Assembly: GCF_000312665.1 (NCBI RefSeq)
Contig: NZ_HF536773.1
Coordinates: forward strand, 1,420,661 to 1,484,660
Origin: Rhizobium mesoamericanum STM3625
GTDB taxonomy: Bacteria > Pseudomonadota > Alphaproteobacteria > Rhizobiales > Rhizobiaceae
Direction: 5' to 3'
DNA: 64,000 bases
The translations under genes were made by a program, and so were the position numbers. Position 1 is the first letter of the stretch; every line of letters starts with the position of its first letter. The notes beneath the pieces were generated by a model, which was not told the DNA's origin, searched no databases, and saw only the letters and a program-made list of their open reading frames with translations. Shown piece by piece: positions 43,109 through 52,657 of this stretch.

Positions 43109-44461
43109 CTACCGCATCGCAAAGAGTTCCTGGTGGAAGCGCTGAGCCACGGGAAAGCCTTGTGTGGCGAAGTCGCGCTTTAGTGCTTCGCCGAAGCCAA
43201 TCGGGCCACAAAACCAGATGCTCGCTTCACGCCATTTGGGAACGGAGGCTCGAACGCGCTCGGCCGTTAGTCGGCCGTCGCGCGCATCGACCCACAAATG
43301 CAGTCGGACCTCAGCGGCCTCGGCGTCCGCGGCCAGGTTGGCGAGGGCTTCTTCATCAACATCGGCGGTGCTGTGGAACAGATCCGCCGTCTGCCCGACT
43401 GGCCAGTCAGGCGCTGCCTTCTGCAAGGCCATGTGCTTCATGCGCGCGACAAAGGGCGTGATACCGATTCCGCCGCCGATCCAGATCTGATGCGTGCAGT
43501 CGTCATCAAAGGTAAAACAGCCATAGGGGCCTTCTATTTTCACCTCTTGTCCGACCCGAAGCTTATCGCGCAGGCGGCCGGTGTGGTCGCCCAGTTCCTT
43601 TGTGATGAAGGAGATCCTTGGCCTTTCGGGATGCCATGCCGAGGCAATAGTGTACGGATGGGCACCCTCCGCGACGTCGGACGTGGCGAAGGCGAACTGA
43701 CCGGGCTTGTGTCCCGGCCACCCCCGCGGCACCTCGATTTCGGTTTCGAGCGCGCGCACCCCTGAATAATAGCGCAGAGAGAGGATCTTGCCCTTCACTT
43801 GCCGGTTCGCACCCACCCGACGCAAGAGGACGATGACAGCCGCGCATGTGCCGTAGACCAGCAGCGCTGCGGTCAGCCAGCCAACCGGCGATGTCCAATA
43901 GCTGAGCTTGATAAGCACAACCGTGTGAAACACCAGAGCCAGATAGGCGACGGCAAGGAGACGGTGCGTCTTGTAGAACATCCGATAGGGAACATAGCGA
44001 ATAAGTGCCAGTGCTATCAGCAGCACAACAGCATAAAAGGTCCATTCTCCAACACCTTCCGCGGAACCGCGCAAACTCAACAGGAATGCCTGGAAGGGAT
44101 CCTCGATCAAAGGTCTGTCGCCGCGCACCGGACGCTCGAGCCAGCCCCAGCCCGCTGCCCATTTCGGTCCCTGCGCCCAGAGCCAATGCAGGACCGCAAC
44201 GACGAGGGCCGCGATTCCGAGCCACTTGTGCAGGCGATACATTTTGTCGAGGCCACCAAACCAAGCCTCCGGCCAGCGCGGCCGCAGCGCCACCGCCATC
44301 GCGAGGCTCATGCAGCCGATTGCGATGATGCCGGTGAACTGCATCATCAACGTACGGATGTCAAAAAAGCTGGCTGACTGAAGGGCCGATGGTTCAGCAA
44401 CCAACCATAAAAGGGACAAGAGCGCGAGCACGCCCCAAAATGCACACTTTAGGTTTCGCAT
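43109..44461 (-). CDS. Ferric-reductase-like transmembrane flavocytochrome
   Basis: Membrane oxidoreductase of 450 residues. The N-terminal half has about six membrane segments with histidines suited to b-heme ligation (YRLHKWLGIAALVVAVLHWL, and MFYKTHRLLAVAYLALVFHT). The C-terminal half is a ferredoxin-reductase-like FAD/NAD(P) module: HPYTIASAW, GPYGCFTFDDD, IWIGGGIGITPFVARMKHM and IWFCGPIGFGEALKRDF. It likely moves electrons from NAD(P)H across the membrane to ferric iron or oxygen. It converges with putA (66-base gap). The physiological acceptor is unknown. Confidence 0.88.
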   Translation of the reverse strand: MRNLKCAFWGVLALLSLLWLVAEPSALQSASFFDIRTLMMQFTGIIAIGCMSLAMAVALRPRWPEAWFGGLDKMYRLHKWLGIAALVVAVLHWLWAQGPKWAAGWGWLERPVRGDRPLIEDPFQAFLLSLRGSAEGVGEWTFYAVVLLIALALIRYVPYRMFYKTHRLLAVAYLALVFHTVVLIKLSYWTSPVGWLTAALLVYGTCAAVIVLLRRVGANRQVKGKILSLRYYSGVRALETEIEVPRGWPGHKPGQFAFATSDVAEGAHPYTIASAWHPERPRISFITKELGDHTGRLRDKLRVGQEVKIEGPYGCFTFDDDCTHQIWIGGGIGITPFVARMKHMALQKAAPDWPVGQTADLFHSTADVDEEALANLAADAEAAEVRLHLWVDARDGRLTAERVRASVPKWREASIWFCGPIGFGEALKRDFATQGFPVAQRFHQELFAMR

Positions 44462-44711
44462 AGGGCGCCACCTCTAGGATGCCCCGCTTTTCCCAGAAGA
44501 ACTCTGGCGCGCGGATCATTCGGCGAACATGGCGTACAGGGTGGTATTCTCAATAGCAGTTCAACCAATTTTACGGGACGCATCGAGGTTCAACAGTCTT
44601 CAACCCATGTCCGCCGGACCTGTGGTCGCGGCGATCAAAAGGCAATGAAATCCGGCAATCAGCCTTCGATCCATGAGCAGTGTTGCGCTTTGATCCGACA
44701 AGCCCTTTGAT

Positions 44712-44732
44712 GGGTCCTCGCGACGAGGACCC
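44712..44732 (+). promoter_or_regulatory. Perfect hairpin in the leader of the antiporter gene
   Basis: Inverted repeat GGGTCCTCG (44712-44720), loop CGA, CGAGGACCC (44724-44732): nine perfect G-C-rich pairs. It ends four bases before the GGGGG ribosome-binding site and 14 bases before the ATG at 44747. Its position suggests control of translation or protection of the message. It is not a terminator, as no T-run follows. Confidence 0.55.
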
Positions 44733-44746
44733 TGTCGGGGGCAATC

Positions 44747-46330
44747 ATGGATGGAACTCACCTGTTTGAACTGGTGATCGCGATGTTTCTTGCGATCATC
44801 GCGCTCAACTACGCGGCGCACAGATTTGGACTCCCGCCCTCGGTCGCATTGCTTACCGGAGGGGCAACATTGGCGTTCCTTCCGGGTCTGCCGACAATCA
44901 CAGTCGATCCAGAGCTGGTTCTCGTTATCTTCCTCCCGCCGCTTCTGCTCGACGGCGCTTGGGCCATCGCTGTCGCACGACTGCGCCGTCACATGGTCGG
45001 CATCGCGTCGCTGGCCGTCGGGGCGGTGTTCTTCACCTGCGCCGTCGTGGCCGTGGTGACCCATTTCCTTTTTCCGTCGCTTCCGTGGGCCGTCTGCGCG
45101 GCGCTCGGCGCGATCGTATCGCCGCCCGACGCCGTTTCCGCCCGCGCCGTGCTGGAACGCGTAAGGCTGCCGCGCCGGCTCCAGATCTTGCTTGAAGGGG
45201 AGAGCCTCCTGAACGACGCGAGCGGCCTGGTCCTTTTCCGTTTTGCAGTTGCTGCCGCCGCCACAGGTACCTTCAGCTCGGTGGGGGCGGTTGGCAGCTT
45301 CCTCCTGCTGGCGGTTGGTGGTGCGCTCGTCGGCGTCGTGGTCGGAACCGCGTGGGTGAAGTTCGTCCGCCATCTTGGCGACGAATATCTGATTATCGCA
45401 GCTACGACGCTGCTCGCCTGGATTTCCTATCTGCTAGGAGAACAGCTTCACGTTTCAGGTGTCATCGCCACCGTCACCACCGGCCTGATCGCAACCTGGC
45501 ACCAGCATACGGTACTGTCGGCAGCAACGCGCATGCGCGGGACGTCGTTCTGGACCGTTATGGTCTTCTTGATGGAGGCTGCGGTCTTCATATTGATCGG
45601 TCTGTCCTTACGCGATGTCGTCGAGCGCGGCGGTGGCTTTGGCACCGTAATTGCGTCAATGGGACTGCCAGCCATCGCTATTCTCGTCGCCCTTGTCGTC
45701 GCGCGCTTTGCCTGGGTTTTTGGATCCGATCTTGCCATCAAGGTCTGCAAGGCCCTGGGGCTGGCCCGAACGCGGCCTCTCGGTGTCGGCGCCGCGACCG
45801 TCCTGAGCTGGGCGGGCGTGCGCGGCGTCGTGACGCTCGCCCTTGCCCTCAGCTTGCCGGAAGGATTTCCTGGCCGCGACCTTATTCTGGTAATGTCGTT
45901 CGCCGTGATTTTGGGAACGGTGCTCGTTCAAGGCACGACGTTGGGGCGCGTAATCGCCTGGGCGAAACTGACCGAGCCAGACTCGGAAAGAGCCCGCCTG
46001 ACAATGAGTGAGGCCGAAGCTGCAATGGCGAAGGCGCAACTGACGACCATCCAAAGGCTAGCATACGACGCCGAAGGAAAACTCATCCATCCTCGATTGC
46101 TGGAACAGTATCAGCGCAGGGCGGCGGCGATCGTCGACTATGCCGCACGAACCGAACATTATGTACCAGTCCTCCATGCTCATTTCGACGTCGTCCTTGA
46201 GGCAGTAGCATCCGGACGCCGCGAACTCATTCGCCTTCATCGCGCCGGCGAGATCGATGATGAAACCCTGCAGGAACTTGAGCGGGACCTCGACCTCGAG
46301 GAGTTGAGTGCGATCTCCGCAAAGGCATGA
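44747..46330 (+). CDS. CPA1 family Na+/H+ antiporter
   Basis: Inner-membrane monovalent cation/proton antiporter of 527 residues. About 12 hydrophobic segments span residues 5-400, with the conserved GAIVSPPDAVSARAVLERV, LLEGESLLNDASGLVLFRFA (the ND of CPA1 transport sites) and LSWAGVRGVVTLALALSLP. A cytoplasmic C-terminal tail of about 110 residues is rich in acidic and basic residues. It exports Na+ (or K+) in exchange for protons in pH and salt homeostasis. It stands alone with a striking leader hairpin. Confidence 0.93.
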   Translation: MDGTHLFELVIAMFLAIIALNYAAHRFGLPPSVALLTGGATLAFLPGLPTITVDPELVLVIFLPPLLLDGAWAIAVARLRRHMVGIASLAVGAVFFTCAVVAVVTHFLFPSLPWAVCAALGAIVSPPDAVSARAVLERVRLPRRLQILLEGESLLNDASGLVLFRFAVAAAATGTFSSVGAVGSFLLLAVGGALVGVVVGTAWVKFVRHLGDEYLIIAATTLLAWISYLLGEQLHVSGVIATVTTGLIATWHQHTVLSAATRMRGTSFWTVMVFLMEAAVFILIGLSLRDVVERGGGFGTVIASMGLPAIAILVALVVARFAWVFGSDLAIKVCKALGLARTRPLGVGAATVLSWAGVRGVVTLALALSLPEGFPGRDLILVMSFAVILGTVLVQGTTLGRVIAWAKLTEPDSERARLTMSEAEAAMAKAQLTTIQRLAYDAEGKLIHPRLLEQYQRRAAAIVDYAARTEHYVPVLHAHFDVVLEAVASGRRELIRLHRAGEIDDETLQELERDLDLEELSAISAKA

Positions 46331-46420
46331 GACTGCAAGATGGGTTGCTACTTTTCTGTTCGCCAACGAGTGCCGTCGAATAGGGGGCAGGATTCTGCCG
46401 GCAGATCGACTGGCTTGATA

Positions 46421-47212
46421 TCAAGGCGATCGGCTCGATATCGAATTAAATAGCCCGACGCCGGTCAATTCTGTCAGCTCGTCCATAAGTCTATCCTGAT
46501 AAGCCGCGTCCGTGACCTCTGCGGCTGGTTGGCGCTGCTGGCGGTGATACCAATAGGCACCGCTTGCCTTCGCAGCCTCGTCGTTGCTCGTCGCCAGCCA
46601 GGTCTGGGTCTGATAGCCCATCTTTAGATCATCAGGCGCTCCAGGCCCGCCCATCTTGGTCGGCACCCAGCCGGGATCAACAGCATTGCTGATGACCTCG
46701 GTCCAGTGCCGCGCGACGGCGGCCGCGATGGTGGCGACATAGAGCTTGCTTTCCGAATAGGCTTGGCTTGTATTCCACGCGCGCCTTTTCCAGTCGATGT
46801 CGTCTATCAGTCCACCGCCACTCCGGTGCATTCCACTGCTTAGATAAACCAAACGATTGGGGCGATCGATCCAGGCCGTAAGCAGGTAAGGTGCCAACGT
46901 GTTGACTGCAAGAATCTTCGCATGACCTTCCAGCGTGCTCCCACGACTTCTCTCGGAGTAGATACCAGCATTGTGGATGACGGTGTCCATGCGCCCGATC
47001 TTGTTGACCTGTTCCGCAATGGAACGTGTCTCCGCGCCGCTGCTAAGATCGCCGATGACAACCGCCAAAGCTTTAGGTCGCAGGTCGGCTACGGCCAACG
47101 CCCTCTCGTTGGAGCGAGCATGCAACACGACCTCATGGCCGTCATCCATCAAAGTGCTTGCTGCGGCCAATCCCAGACCGTCGGTGGATCCTGTAATGAA
47201 GATACGGCTCAT
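46421..47212 (-). CDS. Short-chain dehydrogenase/reductase
   Basis: SDR of 263 residues: MSRIFITGSTDGLGLAAAST with the TGxxxGxG motif, VIHNAGIYS, active-site serine in LVYLSSGMH and YSESK for the catalytic tyrosine and lysine. The protein resembles the SDRs related to retinol-dehydrogenase/WW-domain types that are common in rhizobia. The start at 47212 is chosen because the Rossmann motif begins at residue 4; an in-frame start at 47320 adds 36 unlikely residues. A 16-base inverted repeat CCTCACATATATGAGG (47273-47288) lies 61 bases upstream. The substrate is unknown. Confidence 0.85.
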   Translation of the reverse strand: MSRIFITGSTDGLGLAAASTLMDDGHEVVLHARSNERALAVADLRPKALAVVIGDLSSGAETRSIAEQVNKIGRMDTVIHNAGIYSERSRGSTLEGHAKILAVNTLAPYLLTAWIDRPNRLVYLSSGMHRSGGGLIDDIDWKRRAWNTSQAYSESKLYVATIAAAVARHWTEVISNAVDPGWVPTKMGGPGAPDDLKMGYQTQTWLATSNDEAAKASGAYWYHRQQRQPAAEVTDAAYQDRLMDELTELTGVGLFNSISSRSP

Positions 47213-47649
47213 GGTGATCGCCTCCCGGCTTGTTGTCATGGCAGAAATAGGCAGGGGCGATCGGTAGGCCACCCTCACATATATGAGGAGCGCACTCGCC
47301 ATCCCGCTTCGTTCAATCAAATTGAGAGTCGTGTCCGAAACAGGATTTCCTTGGGACGGCAGGACCTTTCAGGCTTCGCTCCAGGAAGCTTTTGACGAAC
47401 ACATTCCGCAACCGACGCACAGCCATAGATCTAGGTAGCCACTAACTATCGCCCAAGGCCTTTATGACCCGGTGGACTTTGAGACCGGTTCGACGATATT
47501 AGGCCCGGCTCGAAGAGATCGAGGGCAAAGCATAAAACTCCAGGCGAACCGCGACGAGGATGCCGAAGGTAAGGGCATCGCGCATCCGACCGTGAAGGCG
47601 CCGCAATGGCCGCGGCAGGAAGCGGCGCCGGCCGCCCTGTAATACCTCT
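47213..47649. other. Intergenic, one small palindrome
   Basis: About 440 bases between the SDR start and the end of the LysR gene. The only structure seen is CCTCACATATATGAGG at 47273-47288, with arms CCTCA and TGAGG, a possible operator of the SDR. The rest shows no coding or RNA gene. Confidence 0.45.
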
Positions 47650-48516
47650 TCAGGCAGGCTCGCATCGCCCGGCAAACAGATCCGCATGGGCGGCAAACAG
47701 CCCGGTCAGCCTGTCGATGACAGTTCGCACCTCCGGGCGCTGGCGCTCATCCTCATGCACGGTGATCCAGATGTCGTAGGTGAGACTGTCGATCACTGGC
47801 CCGGCGCGCACGAGACCATGTTCGGCATCGCCCATGAAGCACGGCAGCAGGCCGCGGCCGCCGCCGCCACGGATGAGATGGAGCAGCATCAGCGGCGTAT
47901 TCGTCCAGCTGGTGATCCAGTGATCCGGCTGCTCGAAGGTCCATTTGTCGGCCGGTGTCATCGCAATCTCCGTTCCGAGCGAAATCCAGTTGTGATTGGC
48001 GGTGTTGAAAGTGGCGGCCTGATAGGCGGCGTGAGCAACGGAAACCGAACGGCGCGTGGCGAAATTTCCGCGCTCCGGGCGGCCATGCATGATGGCAAGA
48101 TGCGCCTCGCGGTAGGTGAGATCGAGGCCGGTATCGAGCGCCTTGTAGCACATGCGGAACCGGTCTTCCGGTTGCCAGACTTCGGGCAGGTGGCCGGCGA
48201 TGAACCATAACATCCAGGCATCCGCCCCGGTCGAAACGATTGGCAGGCTCAAGACGTCGCTGCGCCAGTCGGCGATCGTCTCTGCCGCCTCCTGCATGAC
48301 CTGAACGCGCTGGAGCAGCGTCTCCCCATCCTTAGCCAGCAGATAACCGGTCGGGCCACGACGGAAGAGCGTGCGCCCCGTCGCCCGCTCCAGCGCCAGC
48401 ATACGCCTGCCGATCGTCGGCGCGCTGAGGCCCGTGCGTGCCGCAGCACCCGTCAGGCCGCCCGATGTCGCCACATGGAAGAAGAGCTGCAGATCATCCC
48501 AGCTTGCCTCTTTCAT
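47650..48516 (-). CDS. LysR family transcriptional regulator
   Basis: LTTR of 288 residues. The HTH region is DDLQLFFHVATSGGLTGAAA then RTGLSAPTIGRRMLALER, which belongs to the subgroup with PTIGRRM in the recognition helix. The effector domain is truncated-looking but of normal length. It may control the SDR at 46421-47212 on the same strand or the small gene divergent from it at 48603. No effector can be proposed. Confidence 0.86.
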   Translation of the reverse strand: MKEASWDDLQLFFHVATSGGLTGAAARTGLSAPTIGRRMLALERATGRTLFRRGPTGYLLAKDGETLLQRVQVMQEAAETIADWRSDVLSLPIVSTGADAWMLWFIAGHLPEVWQPEDRFRMCYKALDTGLDLTYREAHLAIMHGRPERGNFATRRSVSVAHAAYQAATFNTANHNWISLGTEIAMTPADKWTFEQPDHWITSWTNTPLMLLHLIRGGGGRGLLPCFMGDAEHGLVRAGPVIDSLTYDIWITVHEDERQRPEVRTVIDRLTGLFAAHADLFAGRCEPA

Positions 48517-48602
48517 GAATGAAAACCCCCTTTTATCCGCGCGTCTACCTTTGCGGGTGGTTGCGCCTTAGGTCAGTTGCATCTGACATAAATGGAGGCA
48601 GG

Positions 48603-48836
48603 ATGATGCTTCTCAACTGGATCATGCTTTCAATCGAGCTTTGCAGAATAAGGGGCAAGCAGAGGAAAGACCCGCTCGCCGATCCGCTCGATGCGCCGGA
48701 ATGGGATGGCCTGCGGTGGGCCTTGCCGCTTCTGAGCCGGATGGCGCAGAGACCTTACAAGGTCGATCAGGCATCGGCGCCGAAGAATCAAGTGAAATGC
48801 GCGATGACGGCGTCAGGCTACTCGGGAATGAAGTGA
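48603..48836 (+). CDS. Small protein, unknown
   Basis: A 77-residue frame beginning MMLLNWIMLSIELCRIRGKQ with GGAGG at 48593-48597, an excellent ribosome-binding site. The N-terminal 15 residues are hydrophobic, the middle is DPLADPLDAPEWDGLRWALP and the end is basic. I know no family. The last 49 bases run antisense across an alpha/beta-hydrolase remnant, so the true C-terminus may have been altered. It is divergent from the LysR gene. Confidence 0.4.
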   Translation: MMLLNWIMLSIELCRIRGKQRKDPLADPLDAPEWDGLRWALPLLSRMAQRPYKVDQASAPKNQVKCAMTASGYSGMK

Positions 48837-48962
48837 CCGAAGGAACTTCACCCTACACCGTTTCCGCCCAGGCGCGCCAGGGCTCGAGTCCATCCTCGCC
48901 CTTCAGCGTGCGCCGTTTTCGCCCCAGAGCATCAGCAGAGGCATATCGAGTTTCTAGCCACA
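48788..48962 (-). pseudogene. Alpha/beta hydrolase (haloacetate dehalogenase-like) C-terminal remnant
   Basis: The minus strand shows, in order and in shifting frames, KLDMPLLMLWGENGAR then a stop, LKGEDGLEPWRAWAETV then a stop, and GHFIPE-stop-PDAVIAHFT-stop. This is the classical C-terminal pattern of alpha/beta hydrolases of the haloacetate dehalogenase kind, where the last histidine (GHF) is catalytic. At least two frameshifts and two internal stops mark it as decayed, and the N-terminal part is gone. About 100 bases on to 49066 show nothing readable. Confidence 0.65.
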
Positions 48963-49066
48963 CGCGGCGAGGGCAGGCGCGGCGCGCGACCAGCACGTGC
49001 GCGTCCGGGGCGACCATTAAGACAGAGATCTGCTCAAGCGACCACTCTATGAGAACAACGATCGTC

Positions 49067-51295
49067 TCAGTTCTGCCCGGCAACCAAAAACATCTCGCGC
49101 TCCACTTGAGGCGCATTGGCGGCTTTTTGAGACTGCAACCGTTGCTCGGCAGCGAACGCGGGCAGCGGCTTCCCGAAGAAATATCCTTGCAGGGAACGAC
49201 AGCCGAGTTCAAGCAGACGAGCGACCTGACCAAAGGTCTCCACGCCCTCTGCCGTAACCTTCAGGCCGAGCTTTTTTGCCAGATCAAACACAAGTTCGAC
49301 AATGGCCATGCTGGAGGAGTCGGCGAGCATGGTGTCGATGAAGCTTCTGTCGATCTTGATGATATCCACGGGAAGGCTCCGCAGATGAGTGAGGGAAGCG
49401 TAACCGGTTCCGAAATCATCGAGAGCGACCAGAACGCCCTTGTTGCGCAAACGCTGCAAGGTCTCGGCGACCTTTTCCTCCGATCCTTGCATAAACACAG
49501 TTTCAGTGACCTCGAGCAACAGGTGATTAAGCGGCACACCATGACGGCTGAAGGTTGCGCGAATTCGTGTTTCGAGGTCACCTCGCATGAAATCAGCGGT
49601 GCTGATATTGATGCCAACACGGCCGAATGACAGGCCATCATCAAGCCATCGACGCATGTCGGCCGCTGCATGTTCGAGCATCTGGGTAGTGACCCGGTGC
49701 GAGATGGTGGCGTCGGTGAGCGCCTCATGAAACTGCGCCGCCGCAATGATACTGCCGTCACTGCGTGACATGCGCACCAGCGCCTCGAACCCTATGACAT
49801 CCCCGTTGGCGCTGGAGACGATTGGTTGGTAGTGAGGCGACAATCTGTTTTCCAAGATCGCCTGTTCTAATTCCCTGGTCGTCTTGAGCCTCCGTTCAAT
49901 TCGAGTCCGCAACCCGGACTCGAATTGAACGTAGCCACCCCGATGTGTCTCCTTGGCATGGTAAAGCGCGAAATCGGCATTTTGCGAGAGTTCACTGACG
50001 CTTTCGCAATGTGCAGCAAATGCCCCGCCAATGGTAATTTTGGGGGTAATTGTCGACCCGTCGATCTTCAATGGGCGCGTGACGCATCGTATGAGCCGTC
50101 GAGCGATTGCCATGACGCTGCGCGCGGTGGATGCCTCTTCAACGGCAATTGCGAATTCGTCGCCCCCGAGACGGAAGATCACACCGCGGTTACGGAGCGC
50201 TCGGGTCAGTCGTTTTGCAACCTCCTTCAGGAGCACGTCGCCGGCGGCATGCCCCAGCGTATCGTTCAGCTGCTTGAGGCTATCGACATCCGCCAGCAGC
50301 AAAGCGAAGTCCGGCTTCTTCTCTCCGTAGCGAGCCTCCATGTAGCAATTAAAGGAGGCCCGGTTTCGAAGCCCGGTAAGGCCGTCCGTGTTAGCCGCTT
50401 GTATCAGCCGCTGCTCGTGTCGATGACGATCTGAGATGTCTTGCAGGATCCCAAAGAGGCGGCGGGGGACGCCGTCGACGTGCTCGATATCGCTGACGAT
50501 GTGCACCCATCGCTCCTCCCCGTCAGGGGTTATGATCCGATACTCCTTATCGACACCTGTGCCGGCGCCACTAAGGGCGTTTCGAATTCTTGTTGCTACA
50601 CCCGCGCGCTCTTCAGGCGCATAGCAGGAAAGCACCTTTTCGCTGGTCATTACGGTGCCCACGGGTAGGCCTACCGTGCGATAGACCTGATCCGACCAGA
50701 CAATCTGGCCGGTTTGCAGATCCATTTCAAAGCCGCCGACTTTCGCTGATTGTTCGGTCTGCTCGAAACGCGCTTGTCTCAGCTCAAGCTCGCGCTGCTG
50801 CTCCTTCAGAATCGATTTCTGCCGGTGTTCGCGGACCAATCCAATAACCACAGTTGCGAGCTTCTCCAAACGGTTCAGCTCCACATGCCCAAAACTGCGG
50901 ACCTTCCTATCCATGACACAAAGACTGCCGTAACACGTGCCGTTCTCGATCAGCGGCGCACCCGCATAGGAGCGGATAGCGGACCCTCCATTGACGAAGA
51001 CGTTGTCTTTGAAGCGCAAATCGGCGGCCGCGTCCGATACTGTCAGGGGCTGCATGGTATCAGTAACATGCGCGCAAAACGAATGCAGGCGGGGAGCTTC
51101 TTGGAGATCCACGCCGATTCTGGCTTTAAACCATTGGCGATTTCGATCCACGAGAGAAACGAGTGCAATCGGCGCTTCAAATATGCAGCTCGTCAGTTCC
51201 ACGATGGAGTCAAACTCCGGTGTGGACGCTGTGTCCATGATGTCGGCGAGCAGCAAAGCGTCCAGTCTCGTCCTCTCCGATGCCTTTGTGGTCAT
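49067..51295 (-). CDS. GAF-PAS-GGDEF-EAL cyclic-di-GMP protein
   Basis: Cytoplasmic signalling protein of 742 residues. GAF domain (about residues 20-160, with LVDRNRQWFKARIGVDLQEA), PAS domain (about 180-300, with WSDQVYRTVGLP and a PAC-like EERWVHIVSDIEHVDG), GGDEF domain with intact FRLGGDEFAIAVEEA and an EAL domain with GFEALVRM, LLEVTETVFMQ, LDDFGTGYASL, DIIKIDRSFI and TAEGVET. Both catalytic sites look intact, so it could both make and break c-di-GMP. It stands alone, so the signal is unknown. The start has no unusual feature. Confidence 0.92.
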   Translation of the reverse strand: MTTKASERTRLDALLLADIMDTASTPEFDSIVELTSCIFEAPIALVSLVDRNRQWFKARIGVDLQEAPRLHSFCAHVTDTMQPLTVSDAAADLRFKDNVFVNGGSAIRSYAGAPLIENGTCYGSLCVMDRKVRSFGHVELNRLEKLATVVIGLVREHRQKSILKEQQRELELRQARFEQTEQSAKVGGFEMDLQTGQIVWSDQVYRTVGLPVGTVMTSEKVLSCYAPEERAGVATRIRNALSGAGTGVDKEYRIITPDGEERWVHIVSDIEHVDGVPRRLFGILQDISDRHRHEQRLIQAANTDGLTGLRNRASFNCYMEARYGEKKPDFALLLADVDSLKQLNDTLGHAAGDVLLKEVAKRLTRALRNRGVIFRLGGDEFAIAVEEASTARSVMAIARRLIRCVTRPLKIDGSTITPKITIGGAFAAHCESVSELSQNADFALYHAKETHRGGYVQFESGLRTRIERRLKTTRELEQAILENRLSPHYQPIVSSANGDVIGFEALVRMSRSDGSIIAAAQFHEALTDATISHRVTTQMLEHAAADMRRWLDDGLSFGRVGINISTADFMRGDLETRIRATFSRHGVPLNHLLLEVTETVFMQGSEEKVAETLQRLRNKGVLVALDDFGTGYASLTHLRSLPVDIIKIDRSFIDTMLADSSSMAIVELVFDLAKKLGLKVTAEGVETFGQVARLLELGCRSLQGYFFGKPLPAFAAEQRLQSQKAANAPQVEREMFLVAGQN

Positions 51296-51736
51296 CTGAC
51301 AGTGCCCTTTGCGATCAAAGTTACCGACGTGAGGGCAGCGTTCACGTTTTCAGACTGCAGATTGCCGAGAAGAAGAAAAGCCGTCCTGACTGCTACACCT
51401 GAGAACTGCTGGAATGATTTGGTGTTTTCGTGAATTGACAAGGCCGGCCTCTTGGAAGGGATCAAAATGAAAAGGTGCTCGCGACACACTCTGAAACCCG
51501 CCGTCATGGCGACCAGGAACGAACAGTACCCAGCAGATAGCCCTAAAATGAAGGGCGACCGTTGAGAATGTGTAAAACGCCCTCCTTAAATAAGAACCTC
51601 CTTATGAGAAGTTCACCACAGCTCGCCCGCGGTCGCCGAATTAGTTCACTTTAGCGAAGGCACCGCTCCCGCCGTAAACACATCGCGCAATCCCGCGCAG
51701 TTCGACCTTTCGCCGGATGTAGCGGAGCAAAAGCAA
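51296..51736. other. Intergenic, nothing recognised
   Basis: About 440 bases between the c-di-GMP gene start and the end of the next LysR gene. It holds the promoter for the former. A short direct repeat CCTCCTTA (near 51580 and 51597) is the only feature seen. The minus-strand frames here are continuations without motif. Confidence 0.4.
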
Positions 51737-52639
51737 TCATCGCGCCAGTGCGTCTTTCGGAAATCCGGCAGCCAGGCAATCGATGAACTTGCGCACCGCA
51801 GGTGGCAGGCCGCGGCGCGTCGTGAACACGAGATGCACCAGACCTCGTACCCCACGCCATGCGGGCAGGACACGCACGAGCTTGCCTTCATCCAGCGCCT
51901 GGCGGCAATTGTGGTCCGGCAGGAGTGCGACGCCAAGTCCCGCCACTGCCGCGGCGCGCACGGCCGTGAAGTCGGCGCAACTCATCCTTGGGGCGTGATT
52001 TAATATATGTCTCTGGCCATCTTCGGTCTCCAGATGCCAGTCGACGTCGCCCAACTCGTCGCTGCTCGCGAGTGTCGGATGGCTGCCGAGATCATCGATC
52101 CCGGTGATTCCGCTAGCAACCTGAGGGCTGGCAACAAGGACGCGGACAGAGCTGCCCAGCGAGCGCATGGTCAGCGATGCGTCGCTGTCGAGCGAGGTAC
52201 GTACGCGCAGTGCGACATCGATACGCTCCTCAATCAGATCGACCGGGCGGTCGATGGCGACGAGTTGAAGGCGCACCTTCGGATGCAGCTGCAGGAACTC
52301 ATTCAGAAGCGCCGAAATCGGCTCAACCAAACCAGTCGGGCAGCTCATACGGATCAGCCCGTGCGGCTCCGACTGAGCCGCGGCTACCAACGCTTCCGCC
52401 CGCTCGGCTTCAGCGACCATCGCCCTGCATCGTTCGTAAAAGGCTTGGCCGACATCCGTCACACGGAAGCGGCGGCTCGAGCGCTCGATCAGCCGAACGC
52501 CGAGCCGCGCCTCGAGTGCCGCAATGCGTCGGCTAAGCTTCGATTTTGGCTCACGCAGGGCGCGTCCCGCGACGGCGAACCCGCCATGCGTAACCACTTC
52601 GACGAAGTAGACAAAGTCGTTCAGGTCATTTCGGGTCAT
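51737..52639 (-). CDS. LysR family transcriptional regulator
   Basis: LTTR of 300 residues: MTRNDLNDFVYFVEVVTHGG then FAVAGRALREPKSKLSRRIA as the HTH and a standard effector domain. The helix carries PKSKLSRRI, a subgroup often next to SDR or pirin genes. The start at 52639 has AAAGGAGGAACG upstream. It is divergent from an SDR gene and SnoaL-like gene (108-base gap), its probable targets. Its leader can fold so that the ribosome-binding site is partly paired. Confidence 0.87.
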   Translation of the reverse strand: MTRNDLNDFVYFVEVVTHGGFAVAGRALREPKSKLSRRIAALEARLGVRLIERSSRRFRVTDVGQAFYERCRAMVAEAERAEALVAAAQSEPHGLIRMSCPTGLVEPISALLNEFLQLHPKVRLQLVAIDRPVDLIEERIDVALRVRTSLDSDASLTMRSLGSSVRVLVASPQVASGITGIDDLGSHPTLASSDELGDVDWHLETEDGQRHILNHAPRMSCADFTAVRAAAVAGLGVALLPDHNCRQALDEGKLVRVLPAWRGVRGLVHLVFTTRRGLPPAVRKFIDCLAAGFPKDALAR

Positions 52640-52657
52640 CGTTCCTCCTTTGGAACG
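52640..52657 (-). promoter_or_regulatory. Inverted repeat covering the LysR ribosome-binding site
   Basis: CGTTCC (52657-52652 in the minus-strand RNA) pairs with GGAACG (52645-52640) with a 6-base loop that contains the AGGA of the ribosome-binding site, directly before the ATG. It could dampen translation or be an autoregulatory binding site. It may also be coincidence. Confidence 0.35.

Noticed and set aside
48641..49630. 329-codon plus-strand frame
   Set aside because: Runs antisense into the EAL domain gene. Only the small frame at 48603-48836 has a good start signal.
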